A DNA stretch of 64,000 nucleotides from positions 978,198 to 1,042,197 of the forward strand of contig BJOX01000016.1 of the NCBI GenBank assembly GCA_009731375.1. The letters are read 5' to 3'. How positions within the stretch are numbered: the stretch's first letter is position 1; each line of letters starts with the position of its first letter. This DNA comes from Paulinella micropora. Lineage: Eukaryota > Cercozoa > Imbricatea > Euglyphida. This document shows positions 24,576-36,929 of this stretch, piece by piece. The position numbers and the translations under genes are program-made. The notes beneath the pieces were generated by a model. It worked only from the letters and a program-made list of their open reading frames with translations. It made no database searches and was not told the origin of the DNA.

Positions 24576-24910
24576 CGCCCCTTCAAAACTTTCGTTTTTG
24601 CAAAATATTTTTTAACAAATTCCGCGTAATTTGCGTGCATCGTCCGCAAAATACGCTAAATGTGTTCTTCTACTTTCACAACTCTTGCAAACAAATTTTG
24701 CAACAAAATTCTGCGTAATTTGCGAGCAACATCGTCCGCAAAATACGCTAAACTTTTGGCAATAAAATTTTTGCAACAAATTCCGCGTAATTTGCATGCA
24801 GCAGCATCCTCCGTCCGCAAAAAATGCTAAATGTGTTTTTCCAAAATTTTCAACAAATTTAGCGTAATTTGCCGGCAGCATCCTCCGTCCGCAAAATATG
24901 CTAAATATGT

Positions 24911-24913
<3 letters not shown>
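24576..24913. repeat. Tandem repeat, unit about 75 bp, CGCAAAATACGCTAAA core
   Basis: Four to five degenerate units contain AAATTCCGCGTAATTTGC and CGTCCGCAAAATACGCTAAA. Each unit has self-complementary parts. The core resembles the GTTTTGCGG arms of MITE family 3, so a foldback origin is possible. Confidence 0.7.
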
Positions 24914-24988
<75 letters not shown>

Positions 24989-25017
24989 TTTGTTTTTTTT
25001 CTTCTTTTTTTCTGTAC
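24914..25017. repeat. (CT)n tract
   Basis: (CT)n and T-rich sequence immediately 3' (in sense) of the 27-nt exon at 25018-25044. Confidence 0.85.
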
Positions 25018-25044
25018 CTGTTTCAACATTTGTTCCGCGCGCTC
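25018..25044 (-). CDS. Isomerase gene 27-nt micro-exon: ERAEQMLKQ
   Basis: Acceptor CATGGTAG, donor CAG|GTACAG. The 27 bases encode ERAEQMLKQ in phase 0/0. It fills the exact gap between LFGK (exon 28848-28931) and NKKLSASEA (exon 24292-24352). ECI2-type proteins have an A.EML.f stretch there. Confidence 0.75.
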
Positions 25045-25082
25045 CTACCATGAAGATAAATACATACACATAAACAATAATA

Positions 25083-25128
<46 letters not shown>

Positions 25129-25136
25129 TAATAGTG

Positions 25137-25307
25137 TATCTCCTGCCAATTGCTGAGCCAAAAGGCCATGTGCATCCAGTCCTCCATTCCATAAGGAAAG
25201 TCTCCACACCAATCGGTGGAATAAAGGAAGTGACGGCATAGAACATTACTCTAGGAGCTTTATACCAATCAGCCCATGGAAAGGACCGATGGCCTATGTA
25301 CTCCCTA
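25137..25307 (-). mobile_element. Short retroposon family F in (TAA)n
   Basis: A 170-bp non-coding unit lies between (TAA)n arrays. On the minus strand it begins GGGAGTACATAGGCCATC and ends GGCAGGAGATACAC followed by (TAT)n, the same tail as the SINE and LINE. No second copy was seen here, so the class is inferred from its setting. Confidence 0.5.
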
Positions 25308-25858
<551 letters not shown>

Positions 25859-26126
25859 GTGCTTCTCTGTCAATGGCTGATGCATTTCTGCACATGTGCC
25901 TCCATCGTCTCACCCGTGAGGGGAGTACGAAGAATTGACGATAAGCTCTAATGACACCCCCGCAAGGGCAGTTCCAACACTTCCAGACGGGCCGGTATGT
26001 TCAATGAAAATACTGGTCCAGAAATAGACCGGTATGTTCAATGAAAATACTGGTGGCACCGACGGGAATCGAACTGGCGACAGGGCCCAGATGGTAGAAC
26101 TTGACCACTGGGCTATCACGGTGTCC
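25859..26126 (-). mobile_element. tRNA-SINE copy 2, full length, duplicated 38-bp segment
   Basis: On the minus strand the head GGACACCGTGATAGCCCAGT has box A (TAGCCCAGTGG) and box B (GTTCGATTCC) at tRNA-like spacing and ends CGTCGGTGCC, pairing with the 5' end as an acceptor stem. The body contains a direct duplication of the GAACATACCGG unit and ends GAGAAGCAC(TAT)n. Both flanks are (TAA)n. It would be transcribed by RNA polymerase III from the internal boxes. Confidence 0.92.
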
Positions 26127-26129
26127 AAC

Positions 26130-26230
<101 letters not shown>

Positions 26231-26248
26231 ATAGTGGTAGTAATAATG

Positions 26249-26309
<61 letters not shown>

Positions 26310-26330
26310 GTAATAATAATAATAATAATA

Positions 26331-26598
26331 GTGCTTCTCTGTCAATGGCTGATGCATTTCTGCACATGCGCCTCCATCGTCTCACCCGTGAGGGGAGTAC
26401 GAAGAATTGACGATAAGCTCTAATGACACCCCCGCAAGGGCAGTTCCAACACTTCCAGACGGGCCGGTATGTTCAATGAAAATACTGGTCCAGAAATAGA
26501 CCGGTATGTTCAATGAAAATACTGGTGGCACCGACGGGAATCGAACTGGCGACAGGGCCCAGATGGTAGAACTTGACCACTGGGCTATCACGGTGTCC
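26331..26598 (-). mobile_element. tRNA-SINE copy 3, full length, duplicated segment
   Basis: Nearly identical to copy 2, including the internal duplication, and separated from it by 200 bp of (TAA)n/(TAG)n. The pair could come from one insertion followed by duplication, or from two insertions into the same array. Confidence 0.92.
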
Positions 26599-26641
<43 letters not shown>

Positions 26642-26701
26642 GAAATAAAAATAATAATAATAATAATAATAACAATAATAATAATGATAATAATAATACA
26701 C
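26599..26701. repeat. (TAA)n
   Basis: (TAA)n on the 5' side (in sense) of SINE copy 3, ending at CACACAAAG. Confidence 0.9.
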
Positions 26702-28847
26702 ACAAAGTGGACAGATGAACAGCAGCCTCCCGCAGATAAAGCCAACGTCTCCTCTACCTTCTCCTTCTCCTTCTCCTTTTTGCCACCCCTCATTTTCTTC
26801 TCTTTCCCTCCTTTTCCTCCTCCCTTAAACTTTTCCGTCTCTCTCTCTTCCTCTTCCTCTTCCTCTTCCTCTCTCTTCCTCTCTCTTTTCTCTCACCTAC
26901 CTTTCCAAAGAGAGTCGGGAAAGTGAAGGACGAACTGCCTTCCGCAGGCAAACCCAACACCTTCTCCTTCTCCTTCTCCTTCCTCCTTCTCCTCCTTCTC
27001 CTTCCTCCTTCTCCTTCCTCCTTCTCCTCTTCCTCTTCCTCTTCCTCTTCCCTTTCCTCTTCCTCTTCCTCATCCTCATCCTCTTCCTGTTTCTCGTCCT
27101 TTTCTCTTCCTCACCTACCTTTCCAAAGAGAGTAGGGAAAGTGAAGGACGAACAGCCTTCCGCAGGCAAACCCAACACCTTCTCCTTCTCCTTCTTCCTC
27201 TCCTTTTCCTTCTCTTTCTCCTTCTCCTTCATCTTCTTCTCCTTCTCCTTCCTCCTTTTCTACCTTTTCTTCCTTTCCTCCTCTTCCTCTTCCTCTTCTT
27301 CTTTCTCTCTCTTCCTCTCTCTTTTCTCTTCCTCACCTACCATTCCAAAGAGAGTAGGGAAAGTGAAGGAAGAACAGCCTTCCGCAGGCAAACCCAACAC
27401 CTTCTCCTTCTCCTTCTCCTTCTCCTTCATCTTCTTCTCCTTCTCCTTTCCACCTTTTCTTCCTTTCCTCCTCCTCCTCCTTTTCCTCTTCCGCTTCCCC
27501 TTTCTCTCTCTTCCTCTCTCTTTTCTCTTCCTCACGTACCTTTCCAAAGAGAGTAGGGAAAGTGAAGGACGAACAGCCTTCCGCAGGCAAACCCAACACC
27601 TTCTCCTTCTGTTTCTCCTCCTCCTTCTCCTTCTCCTTCTCCTTCTCCTTCTCCTTCTCCTTCTCTTTCTCCTTCTCCTTCTCCTTCTCCTTCAAACCCA
27701 ACATCTTCTCCTTCTCCTTCCTCCTTCTCCTTCCTCCTTCTCCTTCCTCCTTCTCCTTCCTCCTTCTCCTCTTCCTCTTCCTCTTCCTTTTCCTCTTCCT
27801 CTTCCTCATTCTCATCCTCTTCCTGTTTCTCGTCCTTTTCTCTTCCTCACCTACCTTGCCAAAGAGAGTAGGGAAAGTGAAGGACGAACAGCCTTCCGCA
27901 GGCAAACCCATCACCTTCTCCTTCTCCTTCTCCTTCATCTTCTTCTCCTTCTCCTTCCTCCTTTTCCACCTTTTTCTTCCTTTCCTCCTCTTCCTCCTCT
28001 TCCTCTTCCTCTTCTTCTTTCTCTCTCTTCCTCTCTCTTTTCTCTTCCTCACCTACCTTTCCAAAGAGAGTAGGGAAAGTGAAGGACGAACAGCCTTCCT
28101 CAGGCAAACCCAACACCTTCTCCTTCTCCTTCTCCTTCTCCTTCCCTTCTCCTTCTCCTTCATCTTCTTCTCCTTCCCCTCCTCCTTTTCCACCTTTTCT
28201 TCCTTTCCTCTTCTTCCTCCTCCTCTTTCTCGTCCTCTTCCTCTTCCTCTTCCTCTTCCTTTTCCTCTTCCTCTCTCTCTCTTCCTCTTCTTCTTTCTCT
28301 CTCTTCCTCTCTCTTTTCTCTTCCTCACCTACCTTTCCAAAGAGAGTAGGGAAAGTGAAGGACGAACAGCCTTCCGCAGGCAAACCCAACACCTTCTCCT
28401 TCTCCTTCACCTTCTCCTTCACCTTCTCCTTCTCCTTCTCCTTCTCCTTCATCTTCTTCTCCTTCCCCTCCTCCTTCCCCTCCTCCTTTTCCACCTTTTC
28501 TTCCGTTCCTCCTCTTCCTCCTCCTCTTTCTCGTCCTCTTCCTCTTCCTCTTCCTCTTCATTTTCCTCTTCCTCTCTCTCTCTTCCTCTTCTTCTTTCTC
28601 TCTCTTCCTCTCTCTTTTCTCTTCCTCACCTACCTTTCCAAAGAGAGTAGGAAAGTGAAGGACGAACAGCCTTCCGCAGGCAAACCCAACACCTTCTCCT
28701 TCTCCTTCTCCTTCTCCTTCTCCTTCATCTTCTTCTCCTTCTCCTTCCTCCTTTTCCACCTTTCCTTCCTTTCCTCCTCTTCCTCCTCTTCCTCTTCCTC
28801 TTCCCCTTCCTCTTCCTCTTTCTCTCTCTTTTCTCTTCCTCACCTAC
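26702..28847. repeat. Array of 3'-edge copies of exon 28848-28931 in (CCTTCT)n
   Basis: Eight close copies plus one diverged copy (26705-26760) of a 65-bp core, at about 26901, 27116, 27341, 27540, 27855, 28058, 28333 and 28636. They are separated by 130-250 bp of polypyrimidine on the plus strand. On the minus strand every core encodes [23 protein letters not shown] sequence and ends in donor AAAG|GTAGGTGAGG. None has the exon's 5' part. The long open frames on both strands result from the stop-free repeat. Confidence 0.88.
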
Positions 28848-28931
28848 CTTTCCAAAGAGTGTAGGGAAAGTGAAGGACGAACACCCTTCCGCAGGCAAAC
28901 CAAGCGAACCAAAGGGCGTAAGAAATGTAGC
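28848..28931 (-). CDS. Isomerase gene exon with PAEGCSS catalytic loop
   Basis: Eighty-four bases, phase 0/0, acceptor TAATCTAG, donor AAAG|GTAGGT. It encodes [10 protein letters not shown] followed by [18 protein letters not shown]. The ATFxTPF...PEGCSSxTFP pattern is specific to ECI2-type enoyl-CoA isomerases, and the Glu corresponds to the catalytic acid/base of the family. It continues directly from the exon at 29163-29195. Confidence 0.88.
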
Positions 28932-28940
28932 CTAGATTAT

Positions 28941-28972
<32 letters not shown>

Positions 28973-29088
28973 GCAAACCAAGCGAACCAAAGGGCGTGAG
29001 AATGGTTTGTGTGTGTATGTATGCATGCATGCGTGTTTGTGTGTGTGTATGTATGTATGTATGTATGTATGTATGTATGTATGTATGC

Positions 29089-29120
<32 letters not shown>

Positions 29121-29162
29121 ATGTATATAAAAAGTAATAAGTATATCTTGTTTAGGACGCAC
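28932..29162. repeat. (CAAG)n, 5'-edge exon copy and (TATG)n
   Basis: After (CAAG)n, bases 28970-29000 repeat the start of the neighbouring exon (minus strand CACGCCCTTTGGTTCGCTTG), an upstream 5'-edge copy. (GTAT)n with GTGTGT blocks follows. Confidence 0.8.
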
Positions 29163-29195
29163 CGTGTCGTTTGCGATCCGAATGTCACATAACAC
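29163..29195 (-). CDS. Isomerase gene exon: [11 protein letters not shown]
   Basis: Thirty-three bases, phase 0/0, acceptor ATCTACAG, donor ACG|GTGCGT. It encodes [11 protein letters not shown], the crotonase CDxRxAsd motif that precedes the ATF segment of the next exon. The AVNGPAVG-type loop expected before it was not found between here and 29456. Confidence 0.85.
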
Positions 29196-29276
29196 CTGTA
29201 GATACACACATGCAATGCATCTGTATGTTGCTTTCACACATACGTATGCCATGTATTTTTATCGGTCACCTTCCAC

Positions 29277-29380
29277 ATATGCGGCGCGCCAAATTTGGCG
29301 TGTTTTGCGGACTCGCCGGGCCCTCGCCGGCCCGGCTCGCCCGCAAAACACGTCAAAATTTGTGGCTAGCCGCATAATAT
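29277..29380. mobile_element. Foldback MITE family 3, copy 1
   Basis: About 104 bp, almost entirely self-complementary: ATATGCGGCGCGCC...GCGTGTTTTGCGG pairs with CCGCAAAACACGTC...GGCTAGCCGCATAATAT around a GC-rich centre. A second copy lies at 31669-31760 in the other orientation. It sits where a crotonase exon is missing. Confidence 0.8.
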
Positions 29381-29393
29381 ACTACAGGATATA

Positions 29394-29455
<62 letters not shown>
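29381..29455. repeat. (ATCT)n
   Basis: Pure (ATCT)n abutting the exon at 29456 without a spacer. Confidence 0.9.
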
Positions 29456-29502
29456 GGCTTGGGAAAATCCAGAAAGACAACGAACAAGTGTCGATTGGAG
29501 GC
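29456..29502 (-). CDS. Isomerase gene exon: LFVVFLDFPKP
   Basis: Acceptor CATATCTCAG. It encodes ASNRHLFVVFLDFPKP, the crotonase strand before the VNG loop (f.dfPKPl.A.vnG). The 3' side has no GT: AAGCC runs directly into (ATAG)n. Either a GC donor is used or the exon end was lost in repeat collapse. Confidence 0.75.
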
Positions 29503-29552
29503 CTGAGATATGATACAAGATTAGTGATGGTAATGATAAGCATACTAATATG

Positions 29553-29607
<55 letters not shown>

Positions 29608-29608
29608 G

Positions 29609-29665
<57 letters not shown>

Positions 29666-29713
29666 GTCTATCTATCTATCGATCCATCTATCTATCTATC
29701 TATATCCATTCAT

Positions 29714-29799
<86 letters not shown>

Positions 29800-29961
29800 G
29801 TCTGCCTGTGGAAAAGAAAGAAACGTATCGGGTGCCGAATAGAAGCCTTCAAGAAGCTCGTCTTGATGATAATAATGATGAAAAAGAATAACAAAGAAAA
29901 TGAAAACTTCATCGTCGACAACAACATCAACAACATCAACAACAACAACAAGAACAACAAC

Positions 29962-30017
<56 letters not shown>

Positions 30018-30037
30018 TAATAATGATAATAATAATA

Positions 30038-30068
<31 letters not shown>

Positions 30069-30095
30069 TAGTAATAATAATAATAATAACAACAA

Positions 30096-30148
<53 letters not shown>

Positions 30149-30169
30149 ATAATAATAATAATAATAATA
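29503..30169. repeat. (ATCT)n, unique spacer, (CAA)n, (TAA)n, (ACT)n
   Basis: (ATCT)n to 29800, about 100 bp of unique sequence (29803-29905) without a recognised exon, then trinucleotide arrays leading to SINE copy 4. Confidence 0.85.
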
Positions 30170-30435
30170 GTGCTTCTCTGTCAATGGCTGATGCATTTCT
30201 GCACATGCGCCTCCATCGTCTCACCCGTGAGGGGAGTACGAAGAATTGACGATAGGCTCTAATGACACCCCCGCAAGGGCAGTTCCAACACTTCCAGACG
30301 GACCGGTATGTTCAATGAAAATACTGGTCCACATGGATCGGTATGTTCAATGAAAATACTGGTGGCACCGACGGGAATCGAACTGGCGACAGGGCCCAGA
30401 TGGTAGAACTTGACCACTGGGCTATCACGATGTCC
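30170..30435 (-). mobile_element. tRNA-SINE copy 4, full length
   Basis: Full head and body. The internal duplication has a variant spacer (CCATGTGGACCAG on the minus strand), so it is an intermediate subfamily. (TAA)n lies on both sides. Confidence 0.92.
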
Positions 30436-30455
30436 AATAATAATAACAATAATAG

Positions 30456-30504
<49 letters not shown>

Positions 30505-30541
30505 TAGTAATAATAATAATAATAACAACAATAATATAATA

Positions 30542-30572
<31 letters not shown>

Positions 30573-30618
30573 TATTAATAATAACAATAATAACAATAAT
30601 AATAATAACAATGATACA

Positions 30619-30663
<45 letters not shown>

Positions 30664-30676
30664 TATAATAATAATA

Positions 30677-30914
30677 GTGCTTCTCAGTCAATGGCGAATG
30701 CATTTCTGCACATGTGCCTCCATCGTCTCACCCGTGAGGGGAGTACGAAGATTTGACGATAGGCTCTACTGACACCCCCGCAAGGCAGCTCCAAGCCTTC
30801 CAGACAGACCAATACTTTCAAAGAAAATATCCTTGAAAATACTGGCACCAACGGGAATCGAACTGGCGACAGGTCCCAGATGGTAGACCTTAACCACTGA
30901 GCTATCGCGGTGCC
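30677..30914 (-). mobile_element. tRNA-SINE copy 5, diverged subfamily
   Basis: The head reads GGCACCGCGATAGCTCAGTGG, so the acceptor-stem bases GGCACCG pair with the CGGTGCC-type end. The other copies carry an extra A (GGACACCG). It is the most tRNA-like and most diverged copy, probably oldest. (TAA)n flanks on both sides. Confidence 0.9.
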
Positions 30915-30916
30915 AC

Positions 30917-30966
<50 letters not shown>

Positions 30967-30985
30967 CAACAACAACAACAACAAC

Positions 30986-31020
<35 letters not shown>

Positions 31021-31043
31021 TAATAACAATAATAATAAGGGAC
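30915..31043. repeat. (TAA)n and (CAA)n
   Basis: Trinucleotide array between SINE copy 5 and the candidate exon at 31044. Confidence 0.9.
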
Positions 31044-31105
31044 TTCCGCTGCTTTGATGAGCGTTGTGGGTCTTGCTGGCTTCATGTTGCTGCCAAAATC
31101 TACTC
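31044..31105 (-). CDS. Probable isomerase gene exon: VDFGSNMK segment
   Basis: Acceptor TAACAG, donor GAA|GTCCCT. In the frame that joins exon 29456-29502 (phase 0) it encodes VDFGSNMKPARPTTLIKAAE, which could be the oxyanion-loop region (dFxSgxDL in the family). The upstream junction with exon 33940-33986 is off by one base. A partial copy at 31497-31520 has AG|AGTAGATTTTG, one base shorter, which would be in frame. Confidence 0.5.
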
Positions 31106-31114
31106 CTGTTACAA

Positions 31115-31194
<80 letters not shown>

Positions 31195-31425
31195 GTGCTT
31201 CTCTGTCAATGGCTGATGCATTTCTGCACATGCGCCTCCATCGTCTCACCCGTAAGGGGAGTACGAAGAATTGACGATAGGCTCTAATGACACCCCCGCA
31301 AGGGCAGTTCCAACACTTCCAGACGGACCGGTATGTTCAATGAAAATACTGGTGGCACCGACTGGAATCGAACTGGCGACAGGGCCCAGATGGTAGAACT
31401 TGACCACTGGGCTATCACGGTGTCC
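31195..31425 (-). mobile_element. tRNA-SINE copy 6, without internal duplication
   Basis: Complete head, body and (TAT)n tail but only one GAACATACCGG unit, defining the short subfamily. (TAA)n on both sides. Confidence 0.92.
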
Positions 31426-31491
<66 letters not shown>

Positions 31492-31529
31492 TGTCAAAAT
31501 CTACTCTTGTCCAGCCATAAATGAATAGA

Positions 31530-31601
<72 letters not shown>

Positions 31602-31668
31602 AGTGAGCCAAAAGTAAATGAATGCAAAAACAAAATCCTGAGCATAAAGAAAATACATGAAAATAGTA
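31426..31668. repeat. (TAA)n, exon-edge copy, (GA)n
   Basis: (TAA)n to 31490, an edge copy of exon 31044-31105 (31497-31520), then (GA)n and a short unique spacer. Confidence 0.8.
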
Positions 31669-31760
31669 TATTATGCGGCTAGCCACAAATTCGACGTGTT
31701 TTGCGGGCGAGCCGGGCCGGCGAGCCCGCAAAACACGTCAAATTTGGCGCGCCGCATATG
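31669..31760. mobile_element. Foldback MITE family 3, copy 2
   Basis: Inverted relative to copy 1; same arms (GACGTGTTTTGCGGGC and complement). The adjacent TTATCGGTAACCTGACC...GGTCACC motif is also shared with the flank of copy 1 at 29262, so the element may extend further. Confidence 0.8.
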
Positions 31761-31987
31761 TAGTTTTATCGGTAACCTGACCACATTTTGTGGAGGTGAC
31801 CGATAAAGTGAGATTACTAAGCAATTCCACATCTGCGGCAATGAAAGGGAGAAAAAGGCAGTAGTGAAGCATCCTGGGGTAAGGGGGTAAGGGGACAGTA
31901 AGGCAGTTGAGGCCGGGGGGGGGGGGGGGGGGGGGGNNNNNNNNNNAATGACGAGCACTGTGACCTGAGCAATAGTATTTATCTATT

Positions 31988-32068
<81 letters not shown>

Positions 32069-32114
32069 GCCTGTCCCTGTGATGATGACTGCTCGCACAT
32101 CACTCTTGCTAGTC

Positions 32115-32156
<42 letters not shown>

Positions 32157-32172
32157 CTCCTCCTCCTCCTCT

Positions 32173-32219
<47 letters not shown>

Positions 32220-32276
32220 NNNNNNNNNNNNNNNNNNNNNNNNNNNNNNNNNNNNNNNNNNNNNNNNNNNNNNNNN

Positions 32277-32312
<36 letters not shown>

Positions 32313-32313
32313 G

Positions 32314-32403
<90 letters not shown>

Positions 32404-32436
32404 AAGAAAGAAAGAAAGACAGAAAGACAGAAAGAC

Positions 32437-32467
<31 letters not shown>

Positions 32468-32509
32468 AAAAAAGAAAGAAAGAAAGAAAAGAAAGAAAGA
32501 AAGAGAGAG

Positions 32510-32544
<35 letters not shown>

Positions 32545-32548
32545 AAAG
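31761..32548. repeat. Unique spacer, poly-G/gap, (ATCT)n, (CT)n, poly-C/gap, (GA)n/(GAAA)n
   Basis: About 150 bp of unique sequence ends in poly-G and a gap (31937-31946). (ATCT)n, (CT)n and poly-C run to a second gap (32220-32276), then (GA)n and (GAAA)n. No gene was seen. Confidence 0.85.
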
Positions 32549-33600
32549 TTATGTTCTGCTCTGCTCTGTTCTGTTCTGTTCTGCTCTGCATATACGTTTG
32601 TTTGTTTGTTTGTTTGTTTGTTTGTCTGTTTGTTTTACGTTACGTTATGTCATATTACGTTCTGTTCTGTTCTGCTCTGCTCTGTTCTGCTCTGTTCTGC
32701 TCTGCATATACGTTTGTTTGTTTGTTTGTTTGTTTGTCTGTTTGTTTGAATACTTACGTTATGTTATATTACGTTCTGTTCTGTTCTGTTCTGCTCTGTT
32801 CTGCTCTGTTCTGCTCTGCACATACATTTATTTGTTAATTTGTTTGTTTGTTTGTTTGTTTGTTTGTCTGTTTGTTTTACGTTACGTTATGTCATATTAC
32901 GTTCTGTTCTGTTCTGCTCTGTTCTGTTCTGTTCTGCTCTGCACATACATTTGCTTGTTTGTTTGTTTGTTTGTTTGTTTGTTTTTGTTTGTATACTTAC
33001 GTTATGTCATATTGTTCTGTTCTGTTCTGTTCTGCTCTGTTCTGCTCTGCACATACATTTGTTTGTTTGTTTGTTTGTTTGTTTGTTTTTGTTTGTATAC
33101 TTACGTTATGTCATATTACGTTCTGTTCTGCTCTGTTCTGCTCTGTTCGGTTCTGTTCTGCTCTGCATATACATTTGTTTGTTTGTTTGTTTGTTGTTTG
33201 TCTGTTTGTTTGTTTGTTTGCTCGTTTTTGTTTGTATACTTACGTTATGTCATATTACGTTTTGTTCTGCTCTGTTCTGCTCTGTTCTGTTCTGTTCTGC
33301 TCTGCATTTACGTTTGTTTGTTTGTTTGTTTGTCTGTTTGTTTTACGGTACGTTATGTCATATTACGTTCTGTTCTGCTCTGTTCTGCTCTGTTCTGCTC
33401 TGCATATATGTTTGTTTGTTTGTTCGTTTGTGTATTTGTTTGTTTGTTTGTTTTGATTGTATACGTTACGTTATGTCATATTACGTTCTGTTCTATTCCG
33501 TTCTGTTCTCTTCTGCTCTGTTCTGTTCTGTTCTCTGCATATACGTTTGTTTGTTTGTTTGTTTGTTTTTTGTTTGTTTGTTTGTTTGTTTGTTTGTTTG
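32549..33600. repeat. Composite minisatellite, 8-9 units of about 115 bp
   Basis: Each unit has (TTCTG)n, a GCATATACGTTTG step, (TTTG)n and a TACGTTATGTCATATTACG core. Cores differ by a few bases. Unlike other arrays, no matching full exon was recognised. The frames (CLFVCLFV, SVLFCS) are repeat translations. Confidence 0.85.
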
Positions 33601-33605
33601 TTCTT

Positions 33606-33663
<58 letters not shown>

Positions 33664-33762
33664 GGTTTTGATTGTTTTTTTTTTGTTTTTTTTTTTGTTT
33701 TTTTTTTTTTTTTGTTTTTGTTGTTGTTGTTNNNNNNNNNNTTTTTTTTTTGTTGTTGTTGC

Positions 33763-33803
<41 letters not shown>

Positions 33804-33939
33804 TGTTTTTTTATTTGATTTTTTGTTGGCGTGTTTGTTTGTTCGTTTGTTTGTTCCTGACCCCGAAATATGTATGTATGTATGTTATGTATGTTATGTA
33901 TGTATGTATGTATGCATGCATGTTATGTTTGTTCCTGAC
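33601..33939. repeat. (TTG)n, poly-T, (TGTA)n
   Basis: Contains a 10-N gap (33732-33741). A 3'-edge copy of the next exon (plus strand GTTCCTGACCCCGAAATA) lies at 33852-33870. Confidence 0.85.
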
Positions 33940-33986
33940 CCTGAAACAAAGATTGAAGCATCGGGGTAGACCATGCGTTGCATCTC
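33940..33986 (-). CDS. Isomerase gene exon: EMQRMVYPDASIFVS
   Basis: Acceptor CATTATAG, donor AGG|GTCAGG. It encodes EMQRMVYPDASIFVS plus two bases of Gly. The pattern m..m..d.s..vV(s/t)G matches the crotonase strand before the oxyanion loop. 5'-edge copies lie upstream (about 34404-34432 and 34295-34330) and a 3'-edge copy downstream (33852-33870). Confidence 0.7.
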
Positions 33987-34004
33987 CTATAATGACATAA
34001 CAAG

Positions 34005-34045
<41 letters not shown>

Positions 34046-34789
34046 GGATAGATGGATGGATGGATGGATGGATGGATAGATAGATAAATGGATAGATAAT
34101 TAGATAGATAGATAGATAGATAGATAGATCATACATACATACATACATGCATACATAACAAACATGCATACATACATACATACATACATACATACATACA
34201 GGAGGTGTAACGCCTGATCTACGCCACATACATACATACATACACACATACATACATACATACACACATACATACATACATACATACATACATACATACA
34301 TAGAAATTGAAGAATCGGCGTTGACCTATGCATGCATGTATGTATGTATGTATGTATGTATGTATGCATGTTTGTTTGTTATGTATGTATGTATGTATGT
34401 ATGTGCGTTGACCATGCGTTACATCTCCTGTATGTATGTATGTATGTATGTGTATGTATGTATGTATGTAATGTATGAATTTATGTATGTATGCATGCAT
34501 GCATGTATGTATGTATATATGTATGTATGTATGTATGTTATGTATGTATGAATGTATGTATGTATGAATGTATGTATGTATGCATGTATGTATGTATGCA
34601 TGTATGTATGTATGTATGTGTATGCATGCATGCATGTGCATACATGGACAGATAGATAGACAGACAGATAGACAGACAGATAGACATAAATAGATAGATA
34701 GATAGATAGATAGATAGACAGATAGACAGACAGACAGACAGACAGACCGACAGATAGACAGAGATAGATACACACACACAGACACACAG

Positions 34790-34868
<79 letters not shown>

Positions 34869-34872
34869 CAAC
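33987..34872. repeat. (GATA)n, (CATA)n, (TGTA)n, (CA)n, (TA)n with exon-edge copies
   Basis: An intron mosaic. A copy at 34200-34230 is inverted relative to the one at 34404-34432. The exon expected between NRP and EMQRM (about 14 residues) was not found here. Confidence 0.8.
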
Positions 34873-34936
34873 CTGGGGCGGTTGAAAGTTATAGTGGCAA
34901 TTCCATCACGCAATGAGGTTAACACGTATGGCCCCT
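34873..34936 (-). CDS. Isomerase gene exon: VLTSLRDGIATITFNRP
   Basis: Acceptor ACGTACAG, donor CCAG|GTTGTA. It encodes GPYVLTSLRDGIATITFNRP, the N-terminal beta strands of the crotonase fold (V......dGiatItfNRP). The N-terminus of the protein and the start codon lie upstream and were not identified. Confidence 0.85.
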
Positions 34937-34985
34937 CTGTACGTCACACAACAACGGTACAACGGTACATTTGTTTATTCAAAGG

Positions 34986-35103
34986 TGTGAAGAATTTCTG
35001 CCAGCCGGTAATTACGGTACATTTGTTGGCCACAAATAAAACTTTAATCTAAATTCCCCGTGTTTACGGTTGGCCGAAAGGTGAGGTGGCCGAAATTTTT
35101 CAC
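34986..35103. mobile_element. Foldback MITE family 4, copy 1
   Basis: Termini GTGAAGAATTTCTGCCAGC and GGTGGCCGAAATTTTTCAC are imperfect inverted repeats. It is followed after 10 bp by a MITE family 1 half-copy. Confidence 0.65.
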
Positions 35104-35113
35104 CCTGCCTTAT

Positions 35114-35200
35114 GAGAAGTTCCTTGTCCTTAACCACAATGAGCCATGATTTCAAAATCTTCGTTCTCAGCCAGTTCTGATCTTGAGGGCATGTGTAGTA
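35114..35200. mobile_element. Foldback MITE family 1, half copy
   Basis: GAGAAGTTCCTTGTCCTTAA to GGCATGTGTAGTA, cut near the centre by (GA)n. Confidence 0.8.
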
Positions 35201-36500
<1,300 letters not shown>

Positions 36501-36929
36501 TCCCGTTATTGGTTCATTAAGACGAACGAAAACAAAAAAGCATGATAGTGTGCATGTATGTAGACAGTAGATATTCTGATGATCATGTCTGAATTGGAAG
36601 TTGTATTCTGGAAAGTATAGCGAAGCATACGTTTGAATGCATTAGTTGTGTTTGTTTATATATGTTACATCAACTTCTGTTGTTCTGTTCTGTTCTGTTC
36701 TGTTCTGTCTGTTCTGTTTGTTCTGTTCTGTTCTGTTCTGTTCTGTAGCAAGGTCTTTGTTTGTTTGTTTGTTTGTTTCGTTTCGTTTCTTTCGTTCGTT
36801 CGTGTTTATTTGTCTGTTTGTTTGTTTGCTGAACTAGCAAACGAACAACCTAACATGTTTTACAGCATAATGGTAAGTTTTTCCAGTTTGATAGATAAGT
36901 TAGATATCAATCTTAGACTCTAGATTCAG
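36501..36929. other. Short unique block with (TTCTG)n and (TTTG)n
   Basis: Unique AT-rich sequence plus small (TTCTG)n and (TTTG)n tracts like those at 32.5-33.6 kb. No convincing exon. Confidence 0.5.

Noticed and set aside
26899-28864. Long Ser/Phe/Leu-rich plus-strand and Glu/Lys-rich minus-strand frames as secreted or charged proteins
   Set aside because: They arise from (CCTTCT)n. The only real coding part is the repeated minus-strand exon edge.
29803-29905. Isomerase exon in the unique spacer
   Set aside because: Minus-strand frame ([14 protein letters not shown]) does not fit the family at that position and lacks a proper donor.
30677-30914. Functional tRNA gene
   Set aside because: The box A/B region has T-stem mismatches, a SINE body follows and nine copies with (TAT)n tails exist.
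32549-33969. Cys-rich membrane protein (CLFVCLFV frames)
   Set aside because: Frames are generated by (TTTG)n and (TTCTG)n.
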